This document shows, piece by piece, positions 23,361-31,964 of a DNA stretch of 39,285 bases (position 1 is its first letter; every line of letters starts with the position of its first letter). A program made the position numbers and the translations under genes. Origin of the DNA: an uncultured Methanobrevibacter sp. (GTDB taxonomy: Archaea; Methanobacteriota; Methanobacteria; Methanobacteriales; Methanobacteriaceae). The stretch is from contig NZ_CAMHFP010000018.1 of assembly GCF_946184425.1 (NCBI RefSeq), forward strand, positions 1 through 39,285. Direction: 5' to 3'. The notes under the pieces were generated by a model, which saw only the letters and a program-made list of their open reading frames with translations, was not told where the DNA came from and searched no databases.

Positions 23361-24602
23361 TTATTTATTATCTTGTCTGTGTCCCATTCCAGACACTAAA
23401 AGAGCTGCACCAACAGCCCCAATATGTTGAGAGTATTCAGGCACAATAACTTCTATTCCACCTAAAGTATCACTTACGGCTTCAACAAGACCAGAAATTA
23501 AACTTGTACCACCCACTTGAATCAATGGTTCACGAATATCAATTTCCTGAAGTTGTTGTTCATAAACTTGTTCGGATACAGAGTGACAAGCCGCAGCAGC
23601 CACGTCAGCTTTAGAACCTCCCGCCGCCAATGTTGTAACAAGGTCCTGAATACCGAATACAATACAATAAGAGTTCAGCATAGCTTTTCTCCAGTCCCCT
23701 TGCACCGCAAGAGGACCTAACTCAGTAATGTCAACATCTAATCTACGTGAAGTCATGTCTAAAAATCTTCCTGATGCACCTGCACAGATACCGCCCATAG
23801 TAAAGTTATCAGGAATACCGTTATTTACAGTAATTACCTTGTTATCCATACCTCCGATATCCAATACAGTAGCTTCTCCTTTTTGACAATCTGCTAAATA
23901 TACTGCCCCTTTAGCATTAACAGATAATTCTTCTTGAATAAGTTCTGCACCAAATTCCTGACCCATTGTGAATCTACCGTAACCAGTAGTTCCAATACCA
24001 TCTAAGTCATCCCAATCATAATCTGTTTGGCCGAATGCCTCTGCTGCAGCTGTTTTTGCAGATTCAATAATATCTTTGGTAGATGTCCAACCAGTTCCAA
24101 TAACCTCATTGTTTTCCATAAGAACTGCTTTTGTAGTGGTTGAACCAGAGTCTAGACCAAGAGTAAGACCTTCTTGTTTCTCACGAGCAAGAATACTTCT
24201 GCGTGTAACAGTAGTGGCCAATGCTTCCATACGAATAAACAATTCATCCGCTTTTGTTCTTTCAGTAAATGAATAAGTAACAACAGGAATACGAGTATTA
24301 TTCTGAATAAAACGTCTTACTTCATTTCTAACTAATGCCGCTTCCGCACATCTAAAACAAGTTGCAATAAATACTGCATCAGGTTTGCATCTGCCTTCAA
24401 CAATAGCCATAGCTCTTGCAATCATCAATTTTAAGCTTGAACTTTGAGCTGAAAAACCAAATTTTTCATAAGATTCATCAATATAATCCAAATCAATTTC
24501 AGGAAGAATAATTTCAGCACCAAATTTATTAGCTGCTTTTTCAATTTCCTTTTGAATTCCACTATATTCTGTTCCACATGAAACTAAAGCAATTTTTACC
24601 AT
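23361..24602 (-). CDS. mmp15: Methanogenesis marker protein 15 (activase-type ATPase)
   Basis: The 413-residue protein has an N-terminal region (1-145) with CGTEYSG and a C-x2-C pair near 82-85, then an ASKHA ATPase domain of the BadF/BcrAD/HgdC activase type: [14 protein letters not shown] at 148-161, [10 protein letters not shown], and [13 protein letters not shown], where C273 is the likely ligand of a [4Fe-4S] cluster bridging a dimer. Such enzymes use ATP to push an electron onto a low-potential partner. In this operon that partner is most likely the methyl-coenzyme M reductase activation apparatus (inference). It starts 2 bp after mmp5. Confidence 0.92.
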   Translation of the reverse strand: MVKIALVSCGTEYSGIQKEIEKAANKFGAEIILPEIDLDYIDESYEKFGFSAQSSSLKLMIARAMAIVEGRCKPDAVFIATCFRCAEAALVRNEVRRFIQNNTRIPVVTYSFTERTKADELFIRMEALATTVTRRSILAREKQEGLTLGLDSGSTTTKAVLMENNEVIGTGWTSTKDIIESAKTAAAEAFGQTDYDWDDLDGIGTTGYGRFTMGQEFGAELIQEELSVNAKGAVYLADCQKGEATVLDIGGMDNKVITVNNGIPDNFTMGGICAGASGRFLDMTSRRLDVDITELGPLAVQGDWRKAMLNSYCIVFGIQDLVTTLAAGGSKADVAAAACHSVSEQVYEQQLQEIDIREPLIQVGGTSLISGLVEAVSDTLGGIEVIVPEYSQHIGAVGAALLVSGMGHRQDNK

Positions 24603-24604
24603 TC

Positions 24605-25060
24605 TTATTCCTCCTCAATAGTTTGATCAAGTGAATCAACAAATTCATTTATTTGATTTACCATAACATAGGTCTCATCCTGATTTGTAGGATAATTGAG
24701 TTCCAATACTGGAATACCCTTATTCCTAAGTAAAAATATTGATAATTCATTAGTCCTTGCACAACCAATACAACCAAATCCATAAGGAGCTCCATCCACA
24801 ACTATTGCCGCTTCAGCCTCATCTATAAGTGGGCCAATTATAGCCATTCTTCCACGAACGCCAGATGGCACCTCAATAGCTGCATATTTAAGTCCTTTTA
24901 TCGGATCCTCTTCAGTAATATTCATTGGTGGAGAATCAATCTCCGGATCTTTAATTTTTTGTCTAATTTGTTTTTGTAAAACTAAAGGAGTATGACCTTT
25001 TCTTTCAAGTAAATCTGCCAAAATTAAGGAATTTGGAGGATAAACTGCAATCTTAACCAT
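24605..25060 (-). CDS. mmp5: Methanogenesis marker protein 5
   Basis: The 151-residue protein starts [21 protein letters not shown] and carries [13 protein letters not shown] with a C-x2-C pair in the middle, the pattern of the Mmp5 family. Its biochemical role is unknown; its occurrence follows methyl-coenzyme M reductase. GGTGAAAAT precedes the ATG, which lies 12 bp after mmp6, and mmp15 follows after 2 bp. The tight packing implies a shared stoichiometry or complex. Confidence 0.85.
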   Translation of the reverse strand: MVKIAVYPPNSLILADLLERKGHTPLVLQKQIRQKIKDPEIDSPPMNITEEDPIKGLKYAAIEVPSGVRGRMAIIGPLIDEAEAAIVVDGAPYGFGCIGCARTNELSIFLLRNKGIPVLELNYPTNQDETYVMVNQINEFVDSLDQTIEEE

Positions 25061-25072
25061 ATTTTCACCACT

Positions 25073-25540
25073 TCATTTATTTTCTAAACATTCATCCACA
25101 ATTTTTTTAAATTCATCAACATCAACTGGTTTTTTCTCTTCAACAGTAACATCTTTAGGATTTTCTAAAGCTTCTGAAACAAAACCAAGTATTCTATATT
25201 CTTTTTCCATTTGGTGGAAACCTTCCCTAGGCCCAAATCTATGACCTCTACATCTTCTAGGATCACCCGGAGCAAATCCTCTTTCTTTAGTGAAAATATG
25301 TGCAGGATCAAGTTTCCTTATTTCTTCAATTGCCTTGTAAACATCTGCACTTTTACCACTAATCATAGATCCATAACAAGTATTTTTAATTGTAAGCGGC
25401 AAATCAAGCATGTGAAACTCACTTACAATTTCTTGTTCACTTACATGAGCACCAGGGCCAATAAATATCATACGAGTAATTACATCCGGATCCCAATCTT
25501 CTTTACCTAAATCAGGACTCATGGTTAGATTCTGTGACAT
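25073..25540 (-). CDS. mmp6: Methanogenesis marker protein 6
   Basis: The 155-residue protein shows the Mmp6 pattern: IFIGPGAHVSEQEIVSEF, NTCYGSMISG, and the basic segment PGDPRRCRGHRFGPREGF that may bind a phosphate or cofactor. The role is not defined beyond association with methyl-coenzyme M reductase. Its ATG at 25540 lies inside mmp3 (29-bp overlap in another frame) with GGAG nine bases upstream, so translation is coupled. A second ATG lies at 25522. Confidence 0.88.
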   Translation of the reverse strand: MSQNLTMSPDLGKEDWDPDVITRMIFIGPGAHVSEQEIVSEFHMLDLPLTIKNTCYGSMISGKSADVYKAIEEIRKLDPAHIFTKERGFAPGDPRRCRGHRFGPREGFHQMEKEYRILGFVSEALENPKDVTVEEKKPVDVDEFKKIVDECLENK

Positions 25541-27059
25541 ACACTACAACTCCTTCTTTTAAATTTTCAATGCTTTCATAATCAGAAACGACATCCCCAA
25601 TAATATTAGTAGCCTCGAAACTTTCTGCAGTTGGACCAAATTCTGAATTATCTTCAAACCTGATACCAATTAAACCAACACTTTTTGAAGCCATATTAGT
25701 AATACCAATTTGACCTCTGACTACTTTATCTACAGGGTTATTTTCAGGAACTAAACCTTTTGCAGATTTTTTATCCCCTTCAAAAATAACAATGTGCATT
25801 CCAGGTACTGAAAAATGAACTTTAATTTGGCCAACTGGATTTTCCAAAAGACCGGATAATAATTTGAAGTATCTTACAGACCTCGGTGCATTTTCTGTGA
25901 ATTTGATTACACATAAATCTTCTTTCTTTACAGCCTTGGTTACTACTTTTCCATTTTTCAATATGTCAATTGTATGTTTTGGAAGTTGTTCAACAATAAT
26001 GGCATCATCATCAATTAATCCATCAATCATATGCTCAACACCAGCCGAAGACAACAATTCTGTTGCTTCTTTTTGAGTTTTATTTAATAACATCAATCTT
26101 TGTTGCTCTGATTTGACTGTAATGAAATCATTTTCTTTAGCAATATCAATAATTTCCATACCTTTTACAATTTTTCCAACAGTAGTATGATTTGGAGTCA
26201 ATACCCTATTTTCACGATAGATAAAAAGCTTTCCGGTTCCGACACCAGTATTCCTGACAGTGATAGTTCCCCTAGTCCTTTGAGTAGTGTTTTCTTTAGG
26301 TTTTTCCAAACCAGACAATTCATAAAAACCTATAAAAGATTCACTGTCATAAGAAACTTTAATTCTACCATCTTTAATAAGTGAAAATAAGTGTTCAACA
26401 CAAACAGGTGAAGATTCATCAACATCAAAAGAAATGTAAGTAAATAATTCATTTCCCTCTTCGAGTACAGTACTTAAATCAGAAACAGAAGCACTATCAG
26501 TTGTTGTACTTCTTTCAATGATTGGTTCTATACCTATTACTGAATCATCATCAGTCAAAATGTCTAAAGTTTTCTTACCTCCAATAATATGGGCGAAAAT
26601 ACCTTTATTGTATGGAGGAACACTATAAACATTTGTAGTATTCTCTTTAAGCATTATCAAATGTGTAGATTCATTACTAAAACTAGATAAACTTAAAACA
26701 ACATCTCCCTCATAATATTTAAATTCATCAGAAGTAGGTTCTAAATCAGTTACAATAGGACCAATTGCAATCTCAGTTGAAGTAGACCACCTAATATTTA
26801 AATCAATGAAATCTTCATATTGGTTTTTCCAAACATCAACTAAAGGTTTTGCATCTTCAGATTCGTCCAGTTGAATAATTATAGAACCCTTATTTGTTTT
26901 AATCTTATACTTGTCAATATTTTTTTCAAGTTCCTTTTTTCCTCGAATTAAACAAACAATACTACCAGGAGTATATGGAGCATTTGTTTCATCAATCACA
27001 TCTTGAATTGTAGAAGCATCTGCTACATCTATTTCTTCTCCATTAATTTTTATTAACAT
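25512..27059 (-). CDS. mmp3: Methanogenesis marker protein 3 (UPF0288 family)
   Basis: The 515-residue protein is a normal-length Mmp3. It has a ubiquitin-like N-terminal domain (MLIKINGEEIDV), and two similar halves with strands recalling cyclophilin-like folds (GPIVTDLEPT, YFKLLSGLLENPVGQIKVHF). Mmp3 has been reported as part of the ATP-dependent methyl-coenzyme M reductase activation complex. It opens the mmp3-6-5-15-17 operon. AGGAGATT precedes the ATG. A minus-strand TATA box (ATATATAAAAA, about 27104-27114) lies 45-55 bases upstream. Confidence 0.9.
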   Translation of the reverse strand: MLIKINGEEIDVADASTIQDVIDETNAPYTPGSIVCLIRGKKELEKNIDKYKIKTNKGSIIIQLDESEDAKPLVDVWKNQYEDFIDLNIRWSTSTEIAIGPIVTDLEPTSDEFKYYEGDVVLSLSSFSNESTHLIMLKENTTNVYSVPPYNKGIFAHIIGGKKTLDILTDDDSVIGIEPIIERSTTTDSASVSDLSTVLEEGNELFTYISFDVDESSPVCVEHLFSLIKDGRIKVSYDSESFIGFYELSGLEKPKENTTQRTRGTITVRNTGVGTGKLFIYRENRVLTPNHTTVGKIVKGMEIIDIAKENDFITVKSEQQRLMLLNKTQKEATELLSSAGVEHMIDGLIDDDAIIVEQLPKHTIDILKNGKVVTKAVKKEDLCVIKFTENAPRSVRYFKLLSGLLENPVGQIKVHFSVPGMHIVIFEGDKKSAKGLVPENNPVDKVVRGQIGITNMASKSVGLIGIRFEDNSEFGPTAESFEATNIIGDVVSDYESIENLKEGVVVYVTESNHES

Positions 27060-27103
27060 ACAATCTCCTAATAAGAATTTTTAATATTATATATTTATAA
27101 TCT

Positions 27104-27116
27104 TTTTATATATTAA
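27104..27116. promoter_or_regulatory. Shared TATA region for mmp3 and the secreted nuclease
   Basis: TTTTTATATATTA reads as a TATA box on both strands in the 126-bp gap between the divergent genes. On the minus strand it would start mmp3 transcripts near 27082; on the plus strand it would start nuclease transcripts near 27135. Competition for one site would link the two genes, though separate boxes cannot be excluded. Confidence 0.35.
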
Positions 27117-27185
27117 AATTATTTATTTTGGATTCAAAAATTATATTAACACAAAATTATAACAGTTAAACTATGGAGGGTAAAA

Positions 27186-27941
27186 ATGGAATTTAATAAA
27201 AAACATGTTATTTCTTTACTGGTTATTTTAATTATCGCAATTTCCGCATTTTCTGTTGTTAGTGCATATACTGGAACCGGTTTTTCACATAATATTCCCA
27301 GTTCAAAATATTATGATGTATCATCTTCAGATATTCTAAGCAAATACAGCGACACTAACTGCCATGTTGAAGAAACAGGAATATGTACAAAAGTTGTTGA
27401 CGGAGACACAATTTATTTAGATAATGGCAAAAAAATACGTTTTGTTGGCGTGAACACACCAGAAAGAGGTGTTGAGGGCTATATAACCTCAAAAAATTTT
27501 GTTCAAAAACTATGCTTAGATAAAAAAGTCGGCATTGATATAGATGACTCCAAACATACTGATCGATATGGGCGAACACTTGCAGTAGTTATTGTTGATG
27601 GAAAGAATGTAAATGAGATGCTTTTAAAAGAAGGTCTTGCAGAAATCATGTATATGCCTCCAAGTGAATTTTACCCTTATGATTGGGCAAATGATAACAC
27701 ACAAGTTGCAAATTCCCACTCTTCCTCGTCATCTTCCAGTCATAGCGACAACAGTGATGACAGTTCCCATTCAACATCATCTGATTCAGGAAGCTATGTC
27801 GGAAATGCAAACAGTGGTAAATTCCATTTATCCAGCTGCAGTAGCGTGAATAAAATGTCTGAAGGAAACAAGATATTTTTCTCAAGCAGGGATGATGCAA
27901 TAAATCAAGGATATGTACCATGTAAACGGTGCAACCCTTAA
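27186..27941 (+). CDS. Secreted thermonuclease-family (SNase) protein
   Basis: The 251-residue protein has a signal peptide (hydrophobic 8-24, likely cleavage after A27) and an SNase/TNase domain (about 60-165) with VDGDT at 71-75, IRFVGVNTPE (R85, E93) and DRYGR (R130), the three catalytic charges of staphylococcal nuclease. A Ser/His/Asp-rich linker follows (177-203). The C-terminal domain (204-251) has H214, C218, C246 and C249, like the Ada-type metal-binding domain fused to some bacterial nucleases. It should degrade DNA or RNA outside the cell. GGAGGGT precedes the ATG. Confidence 0.9.
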   Translation: MEFNKKHVISLLVILIIAISAFSVVSAYTGTGFSHNIPSSKYYDVSSSDILSKYSDTNCHVEETGICTKVVDGDTIYLDNGKKIRFVGVNTPERGVEGYITSKNFVQKLCLDKKVGIDIDDSKHTDRYGRTLAVVIVDGKNVNEMLLKEGLAEIMYMPPSEFYPYDWANDNTQVANSHSSSSSSSHSDNSDDSSHSTSSDSGSYVGNANSGKFHLSSCSSVNKMSEGNKIFFSSRDDAINQGYVPCKRCNP

Positions 27942-27951
27942 TTTACTTTTT

Positions 27952-28767
27952 TTAATTGATTCTTCTATATTTCAAATATTCAATTTCTTTTTCAAATTGG
28001 TCTAAATCTTCAATTTCACCGTAATCATGTGAATTGTTAGAATACAATAATCCTAATGAATAACTAAATATCAAACTGACAATTGGAGCTAAAATACAGG
28101 AAGATAATAATATTCCCACAAATGAAATGGATAATATGAATATAAACACTTCATGCACAATTGCAAATAAAATCATCATTAAAATAATAAGTCCAATAAT
28201 TTTCAATATTCCAATCTGTTTAATGTCATTGAAAACTTTTTTGAAACTTAATGCTTCAGTCAAACTATCATAATAAGCCAATCTGGCTGTCGCAATATAT
28301 TTGAAAATTGCAAATATTATCATAACAATTACGGCCAAAATTAAGATTATTCCAAAATGAATAAATAAAACATTTAAACCATTTGCAGGAGAATTGAAAA
28401 AACCTGTGAAGAAATGAATTCCTAATGACATGAATAAAACAAAAATTATTAACCATGGAATTATATCATATACAATACTTAAAACTATCAAGTTCAATGT
28501 ATCAATGAAATTCTTTTTGATATCAAATTTAGGACTTTCTGATGATTCTTCACATCCTCTTTTTATTACTGACAACAAATATCCTGGTAAAATAAAACAG
28601 ACTATCATTGTGGAAATGAGCCCTAAAACCATTACATACTCATTCTTCAAATATATCCCAAAAAAGAAAATTAAATTTAAAGCAAACAAAAAACAAACAA
28701 ATAAAAGTCCTTTTAAATTAATAAAAGGATATTTAAAAGAATTTAATATGATTTTACCGAATTTCAT
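27952..28767 (-). CDS. DUF4013-like membrane protein
   Basis: The 271-residue protein has about six transmembrane helices. The early segment GYLLSVIKRGCEESSESPKFD followed by NFIDTLNLIVLSIVYDIIPW matches the DUF4013 pattern common in Methanobrevibacter. Function is unknown. The frame opens at GTG 28776, but AGGTGATT directly precedes the ATG at 28767, which is preferred. It starts 5 bp after the mmp2 stop codon and is probably the last gene of the nob1 operon. It converges on the secreted nuclease gene. Confidence 0.75.
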   Translation of the reverse strand: MKFGKIILNSFKYPFINLKGLLFVCFLFALNLIFFFGIYLKNEYVMVLGLISTMIVCFILPGYLLSVIKRGCEESSESPKFDIKKNFIDTLNLIVLSIVYDIIPWLIIFVLFMSLGIHFFTGFFNSPANGLNVLFIHFGIILILAVIVMIIFAIFKYIATARLAYYDSLTEALSFKKVFNDIKQIGILKIIGLIILMMILFAIVHEVFIFILSISFVGILLSSCILAPIVSLIFSYSLGLLYSNNSHDYGEIEDLDQFEKEIEYLKYRRIN

Positions 28768-28772
28768 TAAAA

Positions 28773-29747
28773 TCACCTAAATATAAATACTGGATTTTTA
28801 TCCTGATTGAATACTTCAACAGTTTCACCATCATATGATAAATAAAGGGAATTGGAGTCTGTAACTTCACCGACAACTGCTGCCTCAATAGAAAATCTTG
28901 CAAGATATTCTTTAATATATTCACAGTAATCTTCATGAGCTGTGAAAACAAAGCCGGAACCGGGATACATTCTTAACCAATCAACCCAATCCACTTTTTC
29001 ATTTTTAGGAATATCCTCTAAATTTACAGTTGCACCTTTTTGAGAAGTTTCCAAAAGCATTTCCAAGGTTCCCAAAATTCCAGGATTAGATATATCTTTT
29101 CCTGATTTGATATAATCATTTTCCGCCAAATATTGAACCGCAGTAATTTGATCCTGCACAATGTTTGCATCTTTATCATATGTGGTATCCCAATTTAAAT
29201 TAAACATTTCATGAGGTTTGCCGTCCAAATCTATTGCAACTATAACCTTGTCGCCAACTTCAGCTCCAAAACTAGTAATTATTTTATCTTTTTGTGCAAT
29301 TCCCACAATAGCCACTCCTAAAGAATCGCAGTCACCATCAGGATGTAAATGCCCACCAACCATAGGAACACCAAATTTTAAGCACCCATCTTTGATACCT
29401 CTAAGCAAATCTTCATAGATATCATCATTGCTGATAGACATTATGTTAACCATAGCTAAAGGTTTTCCACCCATTGCAGCAATATCATTCACATTTACCA
29501 ATACTGCACAGTATCCTGCCCAATATGGATTTACATTCATTATCTGACCCCATATTCCATCAGCTGCAACTAACACAACTTGATTGTTTCCAATGTCTAT
29601 TGCAGACGCATCATCACCAATATCAATAACCACATCACCAGAAACATTATAAGATTCTTTTAATAAAGAAATTACATTATCAATGGAGCTTTTACGTGAT
29701 ACTCCCTCAAATTCTTGAATAGATTTTACAAGACTTTTTAAATCCAC
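28773..29747 (-). CDS. mmp2: Methanogenesis marker protein 2 (AIR synthase-related)
   Basis: The 324-residue protein belongs to the PurM/HypE/ThiL-like ATP-binding superfamily: IDIGDDASAID near 42-52, VNVNDIAAMGGKPLAMVN near 84-101, GGHLHPD near 127-133. The combination with a methanogen host and length fits Mmp2. PurM-type enzymes bind ATP and phosphorylate or dehydrate a carbonyl or amide; the substrate here is unknown. Hydrogenase maturation factor HypE is a less likely alternative because its C-terminal cysteine is absent. It lies 20 bp after the DUF2117-like gene. Confidence 0.8.
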   Translation of the reverse strand: MDLKSLVKSIQEFEGVSRKSSIDNVISLLKESYNVSGDVVIDIGDDASAIDIGNNQVVLVAADGIWGQIMNVNPYWAGYCAVLVNVNDIAAMGGKPLAMVNIMSISNDDIYEDLLRGIKDGCLKFGVPMVGGHLHPDGDCDSLGVAIVGIAQKDKIITSFGAEVGDKVIVAIDLDGKPHEMFNLNWDTTYDKDANIVQDQITAVQYLAENDYIKSGKDISNPGILGTLEMLLETSQKGATVNLEDIPKNEKVDWVDWLRMYPGSGFVFTAHEDYCEYIKEYLARFSIEAAVVGEVTDSNSLYLSYDGETVEVFNQDKNPVFIFR

Positions 29748-29767
29748 TTAGACACTTCCTTCGCTAT

Positions 29768-30889
29768 TTAATTAATATAATTTATTTTGTATTTACAATT
29801 AATATTTTTTATTATTCCAACAATTTTCTCTTCAACCTGACTCATACTTGAAAAATCAGAAATTACCTGTTTATCTGCAAACAAATCATTTTTAATATTT
29901 TGACCACAGACATCATCAAAACCACTTTCGACCTCAAAGATTATGGAATTTTTAGCCTTAAATCCATCTTCCACAACCTTATCCAAATCACCATCAGTTA
30001 TTCCCACTATAGGTATATCAAATCTGTAAAGAATATCAGAAGATATCAATGTAGTGTCATCACCGACAGTTATAACAACATCACAATCCTTAAATTTATA
30101 AACATCCTCACCAGCATGGTCTAAAAAAGCAACTTTAAAATCATCATTTTTATTTCTTTGTAAAATACGCGGAGTTACTTTGGATTTTCTTAAAAGGCCT
30201 GTTTTAATTATTGCATTTTCAAGATCAACTTCACCTAATTTTTCAACACCATGTTTTTTAAGGGTGCCTCCAACAATATCAACAATAAAATTATCTTCTG
30301 CAATCAATGTGAGTTTATCAGAGTTAGTTTTCCCAATGACCACACTATTGACCATAATATTTTCACCAGGACTTACTCCATGAACTATTCTGTGAGTATG
30401 ATTATCCGGAACATTATCCTGTTTGATATGACTTTCATAAACTTCATGAGGGCTGACTAAATCCAATTTCAATTTATGAGATAAATCTTCAGCCAAATCC
30501 ATTGGTCCATTCCATGGTATAATGCTCCCATCCATTTCTCCAGGACGTTCTATTTGAATTAATGGAATATTATCTTCACTAATCTTTTCAGTATAATGAT
30601 TATAGACCTTATATCCAAAAACTTGCCCAGTGACATAAGATTTTCCATAGTTAAGTAAAAAAATCACATCAACATTATCATCATGGAATATCTTTAAAGA
30701 ATCACTTGGAACTAGTTTTTTATGAATATCTATAATATTTTCCAAACCTGCATCAATAACTGCAGTTCTACCCATAGTTCCTCCAAGTCGAGCGGCCACA
30801 TCACCATATTCACCAAGCAAATCAATTATCTTTAAAGCATAACCTGTATCGATAATATTTGGACCATGAACTACTACTCCAATCCTCAT
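29768..30889 (-). CDS. DUF2117-like archaeal protein
   Basis: The 373-residue protein opens with RIGVVVHGPNIIDTGYA and has RLGGTMGRTAVIDAGLE, a pattern I associate with the methanogen family DUF2117. The C-terminal third has TVGDDTTLISSDILYRF and IVGITDGDLD, which resembles a phosphate- or nucleotide-binding fold. No function is known. It overlaps nob1 by 4 bp (ATGA) and precedes mmp2 by 20 bp, so it belongs to one operon. The gene is certain; the family name needs a profile search. Confidence 0.7.
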   Translation of the reverse strand: MRIGVVVHGPNIIDTGYALKIIDLLGEYGDVAARLGGTMGRTAVIDAGLENIIDIHKKLVPSDSLKIFHDDNVDVIFLLNYGKSYVTGQVFGYKVYNHYTEKISEDNIPLIQIERPGEMDGSIIPWNGPMDLAEDLSHKLKLDLVSPHEVYESHIKQDNVPDNHTHRIVHGVSPGENIMVNSVVIGKTNSDKLTLIAEDNFIVDIVGGTLKKHGVEKLGEVDLENAIIKTGLLRKSKVTPRILQRNKNDDFKVAFLDHAGEDVYKFKDCDVVITVGDDTTLISSDILYRFDIPIVGITDGDLDKVVEDGFKAKNSIIFEVESGFDDVCGQNIKNDLFADKQVISDFSSMSQVEEKIVGIIKNINCKYKINYIN

Positions 30890-31398
30890 TTATTCACCTT
30901 AATTCTCTTTTTAAATATTTTAGACCCGCAAATTTCACAGTCATCAAATGGATAATCCTCATCATATTCCTTCTTACAACCTTCACAAACCTTCTTCCAA
31001 TTATAAACACCCTTAATTCCCTCAGTAATAATCCCAGAGTAAGGAATGCCAATTATTTTTAAGGTATTTTGAATCGTATAATCATCACTTATTACTTTAA
31101 CATTTTTCCCCTCATCAAACATCATATATGCTAAAGATATCAGTTTTTTGTCGGGAACTGACAATCTTAAAACATCCCCGGATTTTGATATAATCTTTTC
31201 AACAGATTTAATGTATTCATCAGCCACATCCAGTATTGTTAATTTATTCTCATTAAGAGCTGCATCAAATTTTAAACGTGACTCAAAATCTTTAATCTCA
31301 GAAGTTATCTCCGGTACTGTAAAATTATTTCCAAAATCCAATTGAAATCCATTAATGAAAGCTGAAGCATCTAAAATATAAAAAATTTCCATAAACAT
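30886..31398 (-). CDS. nob1: Ribosome maturation endonuclease NOB1
   Basis: The 170-residue protein has a PIN domain (ILDASAFINGF with the first catalytic Asp, then E and VISDDYTIQN with the later Asp pair) and a C-terminal zinc ribbon, C-x2-C in VCEGCKK and C-x2-C in CEICGSK. NOB1 trims the 3' end of 16S rRNA. No Shine-Dalgarno sequence precedes ATG 31398 or the second ATG at 31392; a TATA-like TTTTATTAAA about 22 bases upstream suggests a leaderless mRNA. It leads the operon with the DUF2117-like gene, mmp2 and the DUF4013-like gene. Confidence 0.9.
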   Translation of the reverse strand: MFMEIFYILDASAFINGFQLDFGNNFTVPEITSEIKDFESRLKFDAALNENKLTILDVADEYIKSVEKIISKSGDVLRLSVPDKKLISLAYMMFDEGKNVKVISDDYTIQNTLKIIGIPYSGIITEGIKGVYNWKKVCEGCKKEYDEDYPFDDCEICGSKIFKKRIKVNK

Positions 31399-31964
31399 AA
31401 TTTATAAAACTAATTTAATAAAAGTTAGCAAAATTTTTAATCACACACAACACTGCCGAAGTGAAATTAACTAAAAAAATTCTTTGACACAATTATCTAA
31501 TTTTTGAATAAATTTTCAAAAAATTCATAACGAAACAGAAAATGATTAAAATGATTAATTTACAGTTATCCCCATCAATAACTAATAAATTAAGTCATGA
31601 AATAATAGAAATCAAAAACAGAGAAAATAAAATATAATGATTTCCCAATTATTTAAAATTAGCCAAATAGAAGCTTAAAAAAAATGAATTGAAGGTTAAC
31701 CTCCAAATTGAAATAAAAAAAAATTGGAAAAATATGAACAGATATAAAAAAATTAATTCAAAGATAGTTAAATTATATCAAAAGTTTAGTAAATACTCAT
31801 TAAAAAGCATAAATCATGTTAATTGAATTTTGAGGGAAATTGAATAGAATTTGTAGTGAAATTTGAAAAATATATTTAACATTTGAAAATTATACTTTTT
31901 ATTGCAATATAATTTATGAAATCGATATAAAGATTCATAAATTAAATATAATGGAGGTACGAAA
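31399..31964. other. 566-bp gene-free AT-rich region
   Basis: This is the longest stretch without a gene. It carries the nob1 promoter at its left end and the promoter and operator of the regulator operon at its right end (31904-31942). In between only a 31-codon frame (31542-31637) without a ribosome binding site and a GGTTAACC palindrome near 31695 are visible. No RNA gene, CRISPR array or repeat family was seen. It may contain a decayed gene. Confidence 0.4.
31912..31942. promoter_or_regulatory. Inverted-repeat operator in front of the HTH operon
   Basis: ATTTATGAA (31912-31920) and TTCATAAAT (31934-31942) are perfect 9-bp arms, 22 bp centre to centre, about two helical turns. The spacer holds TATA-like GATATAAAG and another TATA-like element (CAATATAATT) lies just upstream, so a bound dimer or tetramer would cover the core promoter. 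One of the three downstream winged-helix proteins is the obvious candidate to bind it. Confidence 0.55.

Noticed and set aside
31542-31637. 31-codon open frame (MIKMINLQLSPS start)
   Set aside because: No ribosome binding site, no recognisable fold, and in AT-rich spacer DNA. It was not reported as a gene.
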